From contig OZ005697.1 in NCBI GenBank assembly GCA_963930775.1, forward strand, positions 7,152,292 through 7,216,291: 64,000 bases of DNA. Reading direction: 5' to 3'. The notes beneath the pieces were generated by a model that saw only the letters and a program-made list of their open reading frames with translations, made no database searches and was not told the origin of the DNA. Shown here one piece after another: positions 1 through 10,956 of the stretch (within the stretch, counting starts at the first letter, position 1; every line of letters starts with the position of its first letter). The position numbers and the translations under genes were made by a program. Source of the stretch: Cliona cf. orientalis. Its lineage: Eukaryota; Porifera; Demospongiae; Clionaida; Clionaidae.

Positions 1-68
1 TCATGAGCGCGTGTATCGATTACATCATCACTTATGCAGCAGTGCCACGCCCCTAGACTGGTTGCTGT

Positions 69-167
69 CACGAAATTTAAAACCACAAAAAATAATTTTG
101 AGGGCCTTTTAGGACTTTCCACGAAAATTAGATCCCACGAAAATTACTAGCTACCCGCCATACGGTA
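69..167. repeat. Right end of a TACCGTA-type MITE
   Basis: The stretch has repeated CACGAAAATT blocks and ends in TACGGTA, the same terminal layout as the complete element at 29755-30328. The DNA that follows (from about 168) matches intron 2 of the Death-domain gene (about 32862-32955), and the matching intron has an unoccupied TA at the junction. That fits insertion at TA. The left end is not recognised. Confidence 0.5.
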
Positions 168-1330
168 TGTATAAACTACACAATCCCCAAACTTCCTCAC
201 AAACACCCTCTTCCCATATCCATATGCAGTCTTAAGGAGAAACATGCATATGCCAGTACACATGAAAGCACTGAAGTGCAAAACACTCTGCACATATTAA
301 AACAGTATATATACAGTTGATGGTCGATATCGCTAAGATGTTGAGTCAAGATTGGTATTAAATGAAATAGTTTTGTGAAGATGACGTTTTCTCGGGGGTG
401 TTCTTACAGTGCTATATACAATATTTAAAATGTGCTGATGCAGTGTGTGGCTCTGAAATGCTAACCAATGAGAGCTGACACTATAATTTAAAACAGCAAT
501 GCTGGCCTGGTTGCTAGGTTGCTAGACTGCAGACAGCTACTGCCATCTAAAGATAGCTACATGTACAACCAAGCTTGGCCTCATGCACCACAAAGCTGAC
601 AGGATCCTGTAGTCATATTATGGTTATAGACATTAGCTACCACAAGTAGTATACAGAGGGGATTTAACCCTAGTTTACGGTACTGCATGGGAACTGAAAA
701 ATGGCTGACTTCACTATGCTAAAAACAAAGAATAAGCTATAAGTCATGAGAGAAAGTTTTTTTAGCAAAGTCTCTAGTTGAAAACCTTTGGAGTTTGGCA
801 CAAAATTGGCTGGTGCATTCCAGCATTATATAGCTATGTTGCATAAATGCCCTACACAGGCGGTAGAGTTGTAGTTAGCTAACAAGCACACAATGTCATG
901 CAGACAGAGACAGACTCGTAAACTGACTACTGTAACCCTCAATGACATGTGGATTGATGCGCACCCCATGCTCATAAATGTCTCAACCTCTATTCAATAG
1001 CTATGCTGATATCAAACACATGCAATGTCATAGCTAGCTATTAAATATTATTATTATACCTGACACTCACCCTCAGTCTATGATCTTTCAGCTGTGACAA
1101 GAACACTTCTTTACTCAACACCACCAAATGTGTACTCATGTTGTCTTTCCCAGTGGTCCCTGTAGCTATACTCTATAGTTGTAGCTACACATTCCAAAAG
1201 TTAATTAATACTGACCCCATAATTTGACGACCAATAGCTATTATGTTACACTCACAGACTTATCAAATCGGCGCATACTATCATGTCACCAACGTCAAGA
1301 GCTGACCTCGCCCACAAAATGCATAGAAGT
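168..1330 (-). repeat. Old duplicate of the ROC-COR-DD gene 5' region
   Basis: Positions 168-275, about 960-1200 and 1255-1315 match, in order, about 32862-32955, 32951-33130 and 34541-34625, which are intron 2, exon 2 and exon 1 of the intact gene. The roughly 680 bases between 280 and 955 have no counterpart there. They are AT-rich, and near 900-945 carry a piece of another dispersed repeat (see 31160-31380). I see no other coding sequence in this stretch. Confidence 0.65.
1071..1276 (-). pseudogene. Exon 1-2 remnant of a ROC-COR-DD paralog
   Basis: On the minus strand this contains a start like exon 1 of the gene at 25566-34566 (ATG CGC CGA at 1276) and an exon-2-like reading frame with the conserved TTGKDNMS segment, ending at a GTGAGT donor. 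Relative to the intact gene it has lost the intron between exons 1 and 2, lacks the ACGT that forms the exon 1 donor, and has an insertion with an in-frame TAG before the conserved segment. The rest of the gene would lie left of the window. It is most likely a decayed third ROC-COR-DD locus. Confidence 0.5.
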
Positions 1331-1447
1331 ATCGCTATAATATTATAATTATTATAGAATCAATGCGGATGCGTTGACAAGCGGTTGTGCCCGCCCAGGG
1401 GAATTGATGGGTTTAATTTAATTAAACCGAGTTAGCTACGTAACTGG

Positions 1448-1545
1448 GAGCGAGCTCGAGGCCGGCGCCGCCGCGCCGAGTTTTGGGCGCGAAGGCGCCG
1501 GGCGCCGCTGCGCGGATATACGAGCTCGAGTAGGCCCGGCTAGGC
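1448..1545. other. Short GC-rich island
   Basis: About 100 bases of almost pure G+C with GGCGCC-type palindromes, bracketed by two copies of GAGCTCGAG, inside very AT-rich DNA. No reading frame or known RNA is recognised. Confidence 0.5.
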
Positions 1546-1660
1546 ATGCGCGCAGTTTAATACAGGTAGGATCGTTCGATAGTTATGCGTAATGTGATTT
1601 GGTGGAATCGTTGGGGTTGCCATGGCGTGTAGGGGTATATAATACTGAAAATTTAATTAT

Positions 1661-2055
1661 GATCACATGATACAAACACCAGTCATTCCAGTCCTACAGT
1701 ATCTCCTGAGCAACCAGATGATCCCAATTCTCCTGGGTCTACCACAATTACACGTCAGTCACTACCGGAGAGTTCCTCTGACCAAGAAGCCTCGACTGAT
1801 ACAACAGCCGCGACTAATACAGATGCTACCTCCAGTCATTCCCAAGTACCCTCTAATGCTGTTCCGTCCCCTAACAAAAATCACCCATCCAATTCTCATT
1901 CTTTTTTAGAGATCACCCAAGTAGCTAACCCACTCCCCTCCCCCGTCAATTTAGTTAATTCCCCATCTTTTGTACATAATGCAAGCATGGAAGGTCATTT
2001 TTCTGTTTTGTATTTTAATGCCAGGAGCATTCTGCCTAAGATAGATTTTTTAAGG
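1661..2055 (+). mobile_element. Non-LTR retrotransposon (LINE) fragment, endonuclease start
   Basis: The frame beginning at 1661 (no ATG) is open for about 130 codons. It encodes a Ser/Thr/Pro-rich stretch and then FSVLYFNARSILPKIDFLR, which matches the start of the apurinic-type endonuclease domain of CR1/L2-like LINEs (the N-A-R-S-I-L-x-K motif). The frame is cut at the left terminus of the inverted-repeat element starting at 2054. The rest of the LINE is not seen on the far side (after 5528), so the copy is truncated. Confidence 0.6.
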
Positions 2056-3452
2056 TACCATTAAATTGCGTGGGCGTGAGGTGGGGATATGACACCTAAA
2101 CCACATCAAAGTCATTAGTGAGATGCATGTTGTGTAACCACGCCCTTTTAATTGCACAGGTCTCAGGGGTGTGGCTGCTAGAGCCGGAAGTGTTCATTTA
2201 ATATCCTCCATGGACCGGAAGCCGAACCGGAAGGGAGGGGCCAGGCCACGCCCAAAACAGCCCCACCCTGTTCCCCAAGGACCACCATTCTCAATCAAGT
2301 GCCTACTAACCACCGGATGTCCACCGGAAGCCCACAATCAATCCCAATTAAAACACACAGCTTCCTCAAGGCCAAAACACACACAAACACTTGGAGGCCG
2401 TTCTGCCACACCGCCCACACAAGAGCTCACCTCATTTCCTGTGTGGGCGGAGTAACAACACGTCATCGCAACCACATCCGCTTCAAACCATCGTCAGCTT
2501 CCGTCCAGCCGTACGGGCCCCTCGATCGCACCGCCGTACAGTGCCTCATTAACAGACATGGCCTCACCTTTGACCTCCTGCCACGCCCCCAAAGCCTCCT
2601 GGACGGGTTCAAAGGTCACCACCGCATCCGGGACACGCCCACCTATCGCCGCAGCCACGTCCCCGGCCCCGATGTCCAAGCACTGGCCTGTGAAGCCACG
2701 CCCAATCGGAAGCAATAAAACCTGCATTAACGCACACGCACACACTCCACACAGTGCCAGGAACACGCCCACATGCTTAATTAGGCCTAATTAGCTTTTT
2801 TTTTTTTTTTTTTTTTTTTCAAGGAGACCACACACACTAAGCAGGAAAAAAAATGGTCCGAAAACCACCATATAGTCGAGCTGGATGCATAGTAGAGCCA
2901 AATAATGCAAGCAGGCATCCAAATAGCCATACATGCAATGTTTGGTAAAGGGTCGTCAACTTACCCCGCGCGCCCGTAATTTTTTTTATGGGCAAACATT
3001 GCAACTGCATGGCTTCCTATGCCAATATAAAGGGTGCTGTATCTCAACACCGAAAGTGAAAATCAAAATTCCGGCTTTAACATCTTTCTAGTTTTGACTC
3101 ATTCTGCGTGCTCATATAAAAATTATGGCCTGAAGTGGTCCCAGAAGTCTCAAACATTAGATTAATTATTTAAATTCTTTTTTTTTTTCTACTTAGTGTG
3201 TAATTTTTGTCGTTGCGGTTAATAGTTAAGCAAGAATGCTTTGATCTTGCTTTGATGTGGGCAATTACCGGCCTTTTCTTCAGGGGCCACTTCCGGTCGC
3301 TAATTACACGCGCATAATCATCCCTGGCCGATTCTGGACACGCCCACCTTCGACCAAAAGCACTCGTATGGCCTCTTCGGCCACGCCCCTTCACGATTCG
3401 CTAATTGAATTAGCCAATCCTGACGCTCACGCCCACGCAATTAAATGGTACC

Positions 3453-3574
3453 TTAAATAATTTTCGAACAGACTCTACTGTATTCTCGTTAATATTGCCA
3501 GGTGTATTTTTGTGCATTCAATTTTCGCACAAGCCAGGCTGTCTTTAACAAAGAAATATTTGCAATTTACGGTA
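3453..3574. repeat. Truncated MITE, right half
   Basis: It matches the right half of the complete MITE at 44587-44777 (shared TAATTTTCG, TTAATATTG and the terminal TTTACGGTA). The left half is missing and the copy abuts the internal foldback terminus ending at 3452. Confidence 0.55.
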
Positions 3575-3859
3575 CACCTCAGTATTATTTCACTCCTTAG
3601 TATTACAGTTTTATATTGACTCGAATTCTAATTTTTCACTAAGCACTTCATCATTATGCTTGTATCATGTCAACACTTGGAAATGTGAATGGTAAAGGGT
3701 CACTACCTACTGTAGCATTAAGACTGGGGATGTATACTGTAGCATGTGAACGTTACCTAATACATGCACATTCTATACATGCTGCTCGCACACTAAGTTT
3801 ACTCACCTACCTGCAGATGAGGAAATGCCGCTTTTACAGTGTTACAATTATTATATAGT

Positions 3860-4985
3860 TACGGCCTTTCAAAGTTTTCTCATACGTTTGTGTAGAGAAA
3901 CTGCAATGTTTTCTGCCCACTTGATACGTAAGGGGCGGAGCCATGTGCACACAAACGTGGTGAGTTTACCAACTTTGATAAAAATTAGAGTATAGGCTGT
4001 CTAATTGTATGCCTTTTACTAAGCATCCACCTCAACAGCCATGCATTTGCAATGTTTTCACCCCACGCGCGCACATCCACGTGACGACCTTTACCCGATT
4101 TGCTTAAAATTGCTGTATAGGCTGCCTGCTTGCATTACATGGCTCTACTATGCATCCAGCTCAACTATGTGATGGTTTTCGGACAATTTTTTTTCTGCTT
4201 AGTGTGTGGTCTCCTTGAAAAAAAAGAATTTATATAATTAATTAATGTTTGGGGGGTTGGGGAGTACTTGGGGAGATAATTTTTATATGGGCACGCAGAA
4301 TGGGTCAAAACTAGAGATTTGACCTTGGGGAATTTTGATTCACGCCTTAGAATCAAAGTTACGGCCCTTTGAAGTTTCCCCATATTTTTGTACAGGGAAG
4401 CCATGCGTTTGCAATGTTTCCGCCCACGCGCGCACATAAACGTGACGACCTTTACCAATTTTTTGACAAAATATGAAATTTAGGCAGCCTGCTTGCATTG
4501 TATGGTTCCACTATGCACCCAGCTCGATTATATGGTGGTTTTTGGACAATTATTTTTTTTTTCTGCTTAGTGTTCAGGTCGCCTTGTTACACACTAAGTA
4601 GAAAAAAAAAGCAAATTTAAATAATTAAATAAATAATCTAATTCATGGGGGGTTTGGGAGCACTTGGGGAGATAATTTTTACATGGGCACGCAGAATGGG
4701 TTGAAACTAGAGATTTGATCCTGGGGAATTTTGATTCACGCCTAAAGTTACGGCCCTTTAAAGTTTTCCCATATGTTTGTATAGGGAAGCCATGCGTTTG
4801 CAATGTTTTCCGCCCACGCGCTACGTGAAAAATGGGGAATACCCGTGGTGTGCGTTATTTAGAAACTTTCTCAAATTTGGAGTATAGGTTGTTTTCTTGC
4901 TTTGTATGGCTCTACTATGCATCCTAGGTGTATTATGTGGTTTTCAGGACAATTTTTTTCTGCTTAGTGTGCACGCTAGCTTGAA
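3860..4985. repeat. Degenerate tandem array, monomer about 380 bases
   Basis: Successive monomers share an order of blocks: poly-T plus CTGCTTAGTGT, a G-rich stretch, ATGGGCACGCAGAATGGGT, TACGGCCCTTT, GCCATGCGTTTGCAATG, CGCCCACGCG, the word TGACGACCTTTACC, then GCCTGCTTGCAT. Clear monomers run 4181-4564 and 4565-4945, with partial ones before. An inverted, diverged monomer lies at about 2821-3190. The array sits between the arms of the composite element. Confidence 0.6.
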
Positions 4986-5528
4986 AAAAAAAAAAAAGCT
5001 AATTAGGCCTAATTAAGCATGTGGGCGTGTTCCTGGCACTGTGTGGAGTGTGTGCGTGTGCGTTAATGCAGGTTGGCTGGACGGAAGCTGACGATGGTTT
5101 GAAGCGGATGTGGTTGCGATGACGTGTTGTTACTCCGCCCACACAGGAAATGAGGTGAGCTCGTGTGGGCGGTGTGGCAGAACGACCTCCAAGTGTTTGT
5201 GTGTGTTTTGGCCTTGAGGAAGCTGTGTGTTTTAATTGGGATTGATTGTGGGCTTCCGGTGGACATCCGGTGGTTAGTAGGCACTTGATTGAGAATGGTG
5301 GTCCTTGGGGAACAGGGTGGGGCTGTTTTGGGCGTGGCCTGGCCCCTCCCTTCCGGCTCGGCTTCCGGTCCATGGAGGATATTAAATGAACACTTCCGGC
5401 TCTAGCAGCCACACCCCTGAGACCTGTGCAATTAAAAGGGCGTGGTTACACAACATGCACCTCTTTAATGACTGATGTGGTTTAGGTGTCATATCCCCCA
5501 CCTCACGCCCACGCAATTTAATGGTACC

Positions 5529-6165
5529 TGAAGGAAGTACTGAAGTACCCAGTGACTTTTTAAGTTGGTGCATAGATCTACATGTAGCAATTTACGTGTC
5601 CCACGAGTTCAAGTAGCTAGCTAGCCCTGTGACACGTATGTACAGCAGTTGGCCATGCAGTACGTCAGTACAAGCAGGGTACAAGGCATCATTGATTCGA
5701 TCATCGATCGTGGATTCAGACATAAAAAATTCCCGTACCGAAGGGTTAAATGTGGCCTTTGACCCTCCAACTGCGCCCAAAATCAAAAATCGCTTCTGGC
5801 CCATAATTTGTCGAGTGTAGCGAGAACACTAAGTGGAGACAAAGATAATAAAGTGGAGACCTACCTGAAGTGGCCGTCATGGAGAATGGACAACTCGAGT
5901 TGAAAATGGACCACCACCAAGGTATGGTGCTCTTCATTATATTTCAGGCCTTAAACTGGGAAATGGATGGCCCCGTTTCACAAGAGGACAGTATCGTTGT
6001 TTAGATCCTACTTGTAACAAATACTGTAATCTGATTGGTTAAACTGAAATATCTATCCTTCATAGAAAATCATGTAAGCTCTGTATAGAAATCATGTAAA
6101 TTTCTTGCCTATGGTTAGGGTTGTTGCTAGGCAGCAGTTTATGTGTCTAGCTTTTGGGCATTGTT
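5529..6165. other. Non-coding spacer
   Basis: This mixed AT-rich sequence contains a short ACACTAAGTGGAGAC repeat near 5827-5860. I see no supported gene. The reading frames are short, overlapping and unlike any known protein. Confidence 0.4.
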
Positions 6166-6880
6166 CATAGGTGTAGGAAGGGGGGGGGGGTGCTAGGGGG
6201 GCTGTAGCCCCCCCCCCCCCCCCCCCCCCCCCCAATATTCCAGGAAGGGAGGCAGAGCCCCCTTTATTCTCCAGCCCAGTATTGTTACAACAGATTTCTC
6301 AGTAAACATTTAGGCCACTATTTGTTGAATAGTAGTTTCTCATCAGGGACTCTCCCAGAATTGTATGGGGGGGGGGGGGGTACATTACCATTATGCCATT
6401 ATTGATACATTCCAGGAAATGTGTTATGTAAACACTTCTTGATCCTTAAAATAACAAAATGCACACACAAAGAAGCAATACAGGAAGTTTGGGCAATCTT
6501 GCAAACGGGACTTGACGCGCGCAAGCCCCACATTCTGAGCATGCGCATACTGGCTGTCAATGTGATGGCTGGAGAGACTCAGGGAGGCTCGCTCCATCGT
6601 GGAGTTTTTGCCACTGTGATCAATAATCTCCGTGCCCCTGGAGGTTCGCAACCGATTCAGGTTGTCCAATCGGGTCCGGCTACCACTGTAGCTAAGTTGT
6701 TGGGAAAACTGTACCTTTTCATGATGAGTGTGCATTTATTAGAGATTATCACAGTGGCTATCACGATTTACTCCAGTGCCTGCTCTCTCCCTTTTCCTTC
6801 CTCCCTCCCTCCCTCCCCCTCCCCCCCCCCCCCCTCTCTCTCTCTCTCTCTCCCACCTCCCTCCTTTTGTGCAGCCCATT

Positions 6881-7660
6881 ATGAAAAAATATAGATACAA
6901 GATAACCATACTGAATAGTCCTAAGAGAGGGAAGAAAGCAATTACCCGACAATTACATCATTTTGATGGCAAATTCCATTCTGTTACGGATACAAAGGCC
7001 CATCTGATGGAAGAACTAGGAGAAGAGGTGCCTAATTCCATCCATTTTGATGTTGGATATTACGAAAAGCGTTCTATCAAAAGTTGGTTAGTCACTTCGG
7101 AAGATCTTGAACTTATGCATTCATCTCTGAAATCAGAGGAAATACCACTATGGTGTGATGCTGAGTCTCACGATGATAAGAAATTGGATGGGAAAGGCAA
7201 GAAAAGGAGTGGTGGGACATCGTCAAAACTGGAGGAAGAAGATGTTGATGAGCTCTTCAAAACCCTTACTGACAAGCATGGCGATAATTACAGTGTACCA
7301 CAACGAAGACTGTGGGCTCGAACAATCCACTGTGGGACCCACGATAGTTTCGATTCTCCACCTGCTCTTCCAATGTTTGGGCCACCACCTAAACGCCAGA
7401 AGAAGGAATCCTTTACTGATGCAATGGCTAATGTACTTGCAAAAGCTATCAATCCTTCCTCATCTGGTGCTCAGGAGGATTCTGGCTCTCAAGCAAACCA
7501 GTCATCTATTGCAATATCCCCGGGAAAGAGTGTGGATTTGCGCATGAAGAATTTGCAACAACTACGTTTTATTCAGCAGTTGTTTGATGACAGCATTTTG
7601 TCACAAGATGAATTTCTTGAGCAAAAGAAGAGTATTTTGGAGGCACTGCGTAAGCTTTAA
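6881..7660 (+). CDS. Uncharacterised 259-aa protein of an expanded invertebrate family
   Basis: The frame is open from ATG at 6881, just after a plausible 3' splice site (TTTTGTGCAG). An upstream pyrimidine-rich tract makes a 5' exon possible. The N-terminal 90 residues look globular, ending with IPLWCD. An acidic/lysine-rich linker follows, then a segment SVPQRRLWARTIHCGTHDS...PP that resembles a motif I associate with large uncharacterised families in sponges and cnidarians. A basic PPPKRQKK patch could be a nuclear localisation signal, and the C-terminus is a predicted helix rich in Q, L and E. An AATAAA lies at 7744. No stops or frameshifts are seen, unlike the neighbouring transposase. 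Its role is unknown. Being inside a TIR element, it may be transposon-encoded or captured. Confidence 0.6.
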   Translation: MKKYRYKITILNSPKRGKKAITRQLHHFDGKFHSVTDTKAHLMEELGEEVPNSIHFDVGYYEKRSIKSWLVTSEDLELMHSSLKSEEIPLWCDAESHDDKKLDGKGKKRSGGTSSKLEEEDVDELFKTLTDKHGDNYSVPQRRLWARTIHCGTHDSFDSPPALPMFGPPPKRQKKESFTDAMANVLAKAINPSSSGAQEDSGSQANQSSIAISPGKSVDLRMKNLQQLRFIQQLFDDSILSQDEFLEQKKSILEALRKL

Positions 7661-7771
7661 TATTTTGGAGGCACTGCATAAACTTGAATGTTAATTGAAA
7701 CTGTGGACAAAACATTCGGCATTTTATTCTTCAATTGTGTAATAATAAAATTATGATATTAGTGTTAATTA

Positions 7772-8756
7772 TTAATTATTGTACACTGTACTGTCAGATA
7801 TCCATCCTTGGCAGTCGCTTGGTGTAATGCATGAGAATGCAGCTAAAATATCTGTTTCAAGGTCGTCTTGATAGGTTGTTTCCATGCTCTTGAGTAATGA
7901 CTTGACCTTTGAGAAGCATTCCTCAATGGGGTTTAAGTCAGGGGAATAAGGGGGCAAGAATTAAATGGACAAGTGCACCGACCTCAGTGATCATGGATGC
8001 AACTCCTGACACATGGTGAACCGAGCAGTTGTCTAATATGACAATGCTATTAGGGTTTGTACCATGAGTGTTGGCAATAAATCTCTCTGGATGAAATCCA
8101 GAAAGTCATCACCATTGACAGTACCCCGAACAACCTTCATCGCAAGAATGCCTTCCTCGTTCATGGCAGTAATTACAGATACTCTTTCTCCTCTTACTAA
8201 GAGCTTGCAAGATCTTGGGGGTTTCCCCCTCAGACCATATCCATACTTCCTCATAGCATCTCGACAATCTGAACCTGTCTCATCCACAAACACTAGCATG
8301 TGGGGCTGATACAAGAATACATCAATAGCAAATTGCTCACGTAGCTCTTTATCCTGCTACTTAGCTACAATCTGCATTTCAAGTTTGACGAGTGAAGTTT
8401 GATTTCTGGAGGAAAGTGCACAGGGAAGAAACGCTGACACACACACCAGTAAGTATGAACACTTCTGTCTGAAGCTCGCGTAAATATATGCCTGGTCGTT
8501 GTAGAACTTCGTGAAGAATGGTGAGCTGCACAGTTTTAGTGAGCTTTTTATTTGGTCGGGCATCCTTGGGATAAGGTCGCTTCTGTACGCTTCCTGTAGA
8601 TTTGAACAGGGAAACAATTCGGCTCACTGTGGAAGGATCGACCCCTAAGTTGCCAGCTACGGTTCTGAGGCCTAATCCCATCGCTTCCCTCTGCCATACT
8701 ATTCTCCATCGTAGATCTTCGCTGTAGGCATTCGTTTTCCCGGGATTGATCGACAT
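7772..8756 (-). pseudogene. Tc1/mariner (IS630-type) transposase, frameshifted
   Basis: Three frames carry consecutive pieces. Residues from 8756 give a helix-turn-helix (LRTVAGNLGVDPSTVSRIV). The region 8314-8050 gives FVDETGSD with the first catalytic Asp. LDNCSVHH near 8040 supplies the second Asp, and PYSPDLNPIEE near 7945 supplies the final Glu. All DDE residues survive, but the frame breaks near 8380-8390 and again near 8040, so the enzyme is not produced as one chain. The family cuts and pastes at TA. The TIRs of a separate mariner element were not found. Confidence 0.8.
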
Positions 8757-9238
8757 CGTCGTTTTGAAAAACGCGGTAATTCCCGGTTTCCATTACGCAT
8801 GCTCAGAACGTACGGATACGTGCGCTCTTGCAAGATTCCATAAATCTCCTGTACTAGCGTGGTCAGATAGTTTGCGAGGCAGATCTGCGCATGCGTAGTA
8901 GCATATAATGGCATAATGACGAGATTGAAGCGGGGGCAAAATTCTATGCGGGCGGGGGATGAGAAACTAATTTTCAACCAATAGTGGCCTTACCAGGCCT
9001 GATTGTGAGTAAATGTGCCTCAATAGCTGCCAATTCTATTCTACTCGACTTACAATTCATTTTTTCATCGAGAAACTTGTGATAGCATCCTCGATCGTGC
9101 AAAAAAATGGGCGTGGTTTAACACAAAGTGGGCGTGGCCGTAAAATTTTCGCACGCGCTTTGCGCGCAGTTGGATATTCAGCCCCTCCAACCCTCAATAT
9201 CTTCCTACGCCTATGTTGTTGCTAGGATCTAAACATGA

Positions 9239-9940
9239 TAGACACTGCTTAGTCAGTTTCTACGTGATTTAGAAGACCTCAGGGCTCAGTAGAACCCTCG
9301 CTTCACTCGGGATTACAGTGGAACCCCTCTTAACGGCCACCCCTGATGAGCGGCCACCCTGTCGATAACGGCCACTCACCTTGGTCCGGATCGCATCGCC
9401 ATATAAAATAGTACTTAAGAAACCCCTGGTTGGCGGCCACCCCTCTACTCCGTACAACGGCCACGTATTGTGGCCCCAAATGATGCTCACCAATACATAT
9501 TGACCTCGCACTACGGCCAGCCCCACCCACTTTAATCAAGGTAAAGGTCGTCAACGGCCAGCTCCGCCCACTTTAGTCGAGGTAAAGGTCGTCAATGGGC
9601 TCCTTTGTAAATTATGCTTATCACTTCAGCTCTCCTCTCTCGCGCGAGCTCGATGTTCAGATATTAGTGGAAATTCAACATCCACTGACAGGCCTGACCT
9701 CCCTTCACTGTGCAAGCCTAAATTCTGCTAGGCAGAGTACTCTCACAGTATGTCACCCTGCTTAAAATATGTTTTTATGCTATAATTCAATCAACTTAGG
9801 AAAACCCCCTGAGATAAGGCCACCCCTCTATAACGGCCACAACCTCATTCCCCAATAGTGGCCGCTATAGAGGGGTTCCACTGTATACACAGAGCCCTTC
9901 GGTCTTCTAAATCACGTAGAAACCTCCGAAACAGTGTCTA
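9239..9940. mobile_element. MITE with about 40-base TIRs, hosting another MITE
   Basis: The termini TAGACACTG...TTTCTACGTGATTTAGAAGA and their inverse end at 9940. The same terminal and subterminal words (CAGGGCTCAGTAGA, GAGCCCTTCGGTCTTCT) occur uninterrupted at about 23108-23205, which serves as an empty copy. The centre is occupied by the insertion at 9316-9883. Confidence 0.65.
9316..9883. mobile_element. Nested CAGTGGAACCCCTC-type MITE, TA duplication
   Basis: The TIRs CAGTGGAACCCCTCTT and AGAGGGGTTCCACTG are flanked on each side by TA (9314-9315 and 9884-9885). Internal CGGCCACCCC repeats are present. The TA duplication and length suggest a Tc1/mariner-mobilised non-autonomous element. 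Two copies of GGTAAAGGTCGTCA lie inside (9540, 9581). Confidence 0.75.
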
Positions 9941-10647
9941 ACTATTATATAGTATAGTAAGCTTTGGCATAATTATAATGCACAAAATAGAATACCATAC
10001 TTAATCTAATACAACGCATGGAAAAAAATAATTTCAATTTTGATTCAGAAGAACGTGTGTTTTCTGGTAAAGGTCGTCAATCTCATATATAAACGTTATG
10101 AGAATTTGTAAAAATTTAATGCTAATTTCTTGCATTAGATTGGATTATACATTGTGTTCGATTAACTACGGTAATAATATTACATTTTGTATTCCTTCAG
10201 TCGACCGACTCCGCCCGTGAGGCCGAGGTGTCAGATGTCCAACAACATTCCCGGTGGAAGGCCCGCCCTCCACCAAAGCCGCGGCACCGTACTCTCCCAG
10301 CACGCTGGAACGAAGGATGGGGGGGGGGGGGGGGGGGGGGGTGGGCGGACCCCCTCAGCATAAGGCTCCGCCCCCTCCCATTGCGAGTCGACAGAGTAAA
10401 CCCCACTTTTAAATTAATGTCCCAGCCCCTCCCCCTCTGCACCGGACGATGAAGAATGGACTAAATTATGATGTCACATTAGGTATACATGTAATTATTA
10501 TTGTTAGAGGATGTCAATATTATTGTATATTATGCACCTGCAGTACCTATTGTGTATGGTGCTGATTTGTACATTAAATTTTGTTTTTTTTATTTAGTGT
10601 GTGTGTGTTCATTTAAGAGTGTACATGGCATTGTAATAATAATATTG
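9941..10647. other. Spacer with poly-G tract
   Basis: AT-rich spacer apart from the GC-rich block 10201-10450. It includes one exact GGTAAAGGTCGTCA at 10066. No other feature is supported. Confidence 0.4.
10201..10413 (+). other. Possible proline-rich terminal exon broken by poly-G
   Basis: After a TTCCTTCAG acceptor-like site the frame reads STDSAREAEVSDVQQHSRW, then a PPPKPRHRTLP stretch, up to a run of about 24 G at 10318-10341. A second frame after the run reads PPQHKAPPPPIASRQSKPHF and a stop. The two pieces look like one Pro-rich, SH3-ligand-like exon whose frame depends on homopolymer length. No upstream exons were found between 9941 and 10200, so this is a weak call. Confidence 0.25.
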
Positions 10648-10870
10648 TTTAATTGGTCTCACCGAACATTCTCGTGCGTGCAATACCTATCTCAACAAAA
10701 CTCACCCCGCACTTACACTAAAGAGATGCCCTTGGTGTCGGGGCCCCGCGCCTGCATTTTGCTTACGTCAGCCCCGCCCCGTCTTCTGCACGTATATTGC
10801 CTTCACCCAGCTCAATCCCGGACTTGGTTTTGGGTGAGACAGTTGGGGGAGGAGCACCCCGACTGGGCCC
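10648..10870 (-). repeat. Split direct repeat B, 3' terminal copy
   Basis: This is the terminal copy, separated from the internal A copy by 86 unique bases (10871-10956). Confidence 0.88.
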
Positions 10871-10956
10871 CAATCACTTGTCACAGTAAGAGTACCCTTA
10901 CTGGAGAGAAATGTTACCTACCATGTCATGCATAGAGGGTGGGAACTGGGATGGGT

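Larger units (their letters stand above)
2054..5528. mobile_element. Composite inverted-repeat (foldback) element
   Basis: The outer ends are inverted copies of GGTACCATTAAATTGCGTGG (at 2054 and ending at 5528). A third copy of this end, in right-hand orientation, finishes at 3452. The arms 2054-2820 and 4980-5528 are near-identical inverted copies, the right arm lacking about 210 bases (the left-arm stretch from about 2511 to 2720). Both arms contain many CCACGCCC and CCGGAAG words and a poly-T/poly-A tract at the inner end. No transposase is visible, so it is non-autonomous. Short reading frames inside the arms look like shadows. Confidence 0.7.
6166..9215. mobile_element. TIR-bounded 3 kb element with two coding regions
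   Basis: The ends are CATAGGTGTAGGAAG (6166) and its near-exact inverse ending at 9215. The 5-base repeat TTGTT flanks both sides. The left end has G and C homopolymer runs (about 6181-6233). The right end carries the GGGCGTGG / GCGCGC module also found in the GGCGGATCC-type MITEs at 16687, 21375 and 33769. Inside are an intact ORF (6881-7660, plus) and a broken transposase (7772-8756, minus). Whether the transposase belongs to this element or is a separate nested insertion cannot be decided from sequence alone. Confidence 0.5.

Noticed and set aside
2171-2794. Several overlapping reading frames in both arms of the composite element (also 4999-5412)
   Set aside because: They are Pro/His/Thr-rich frames created by CCACGCCC-type repeats, are shifted between the two arms, and lack any family resemblance.
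6421-6894. 157-residue plus-strand frame before the 259-aa ORF
   Set aside because: It runs through a CT/C homopolymer region, overlaps an antisense frame and lacks recognisable content.
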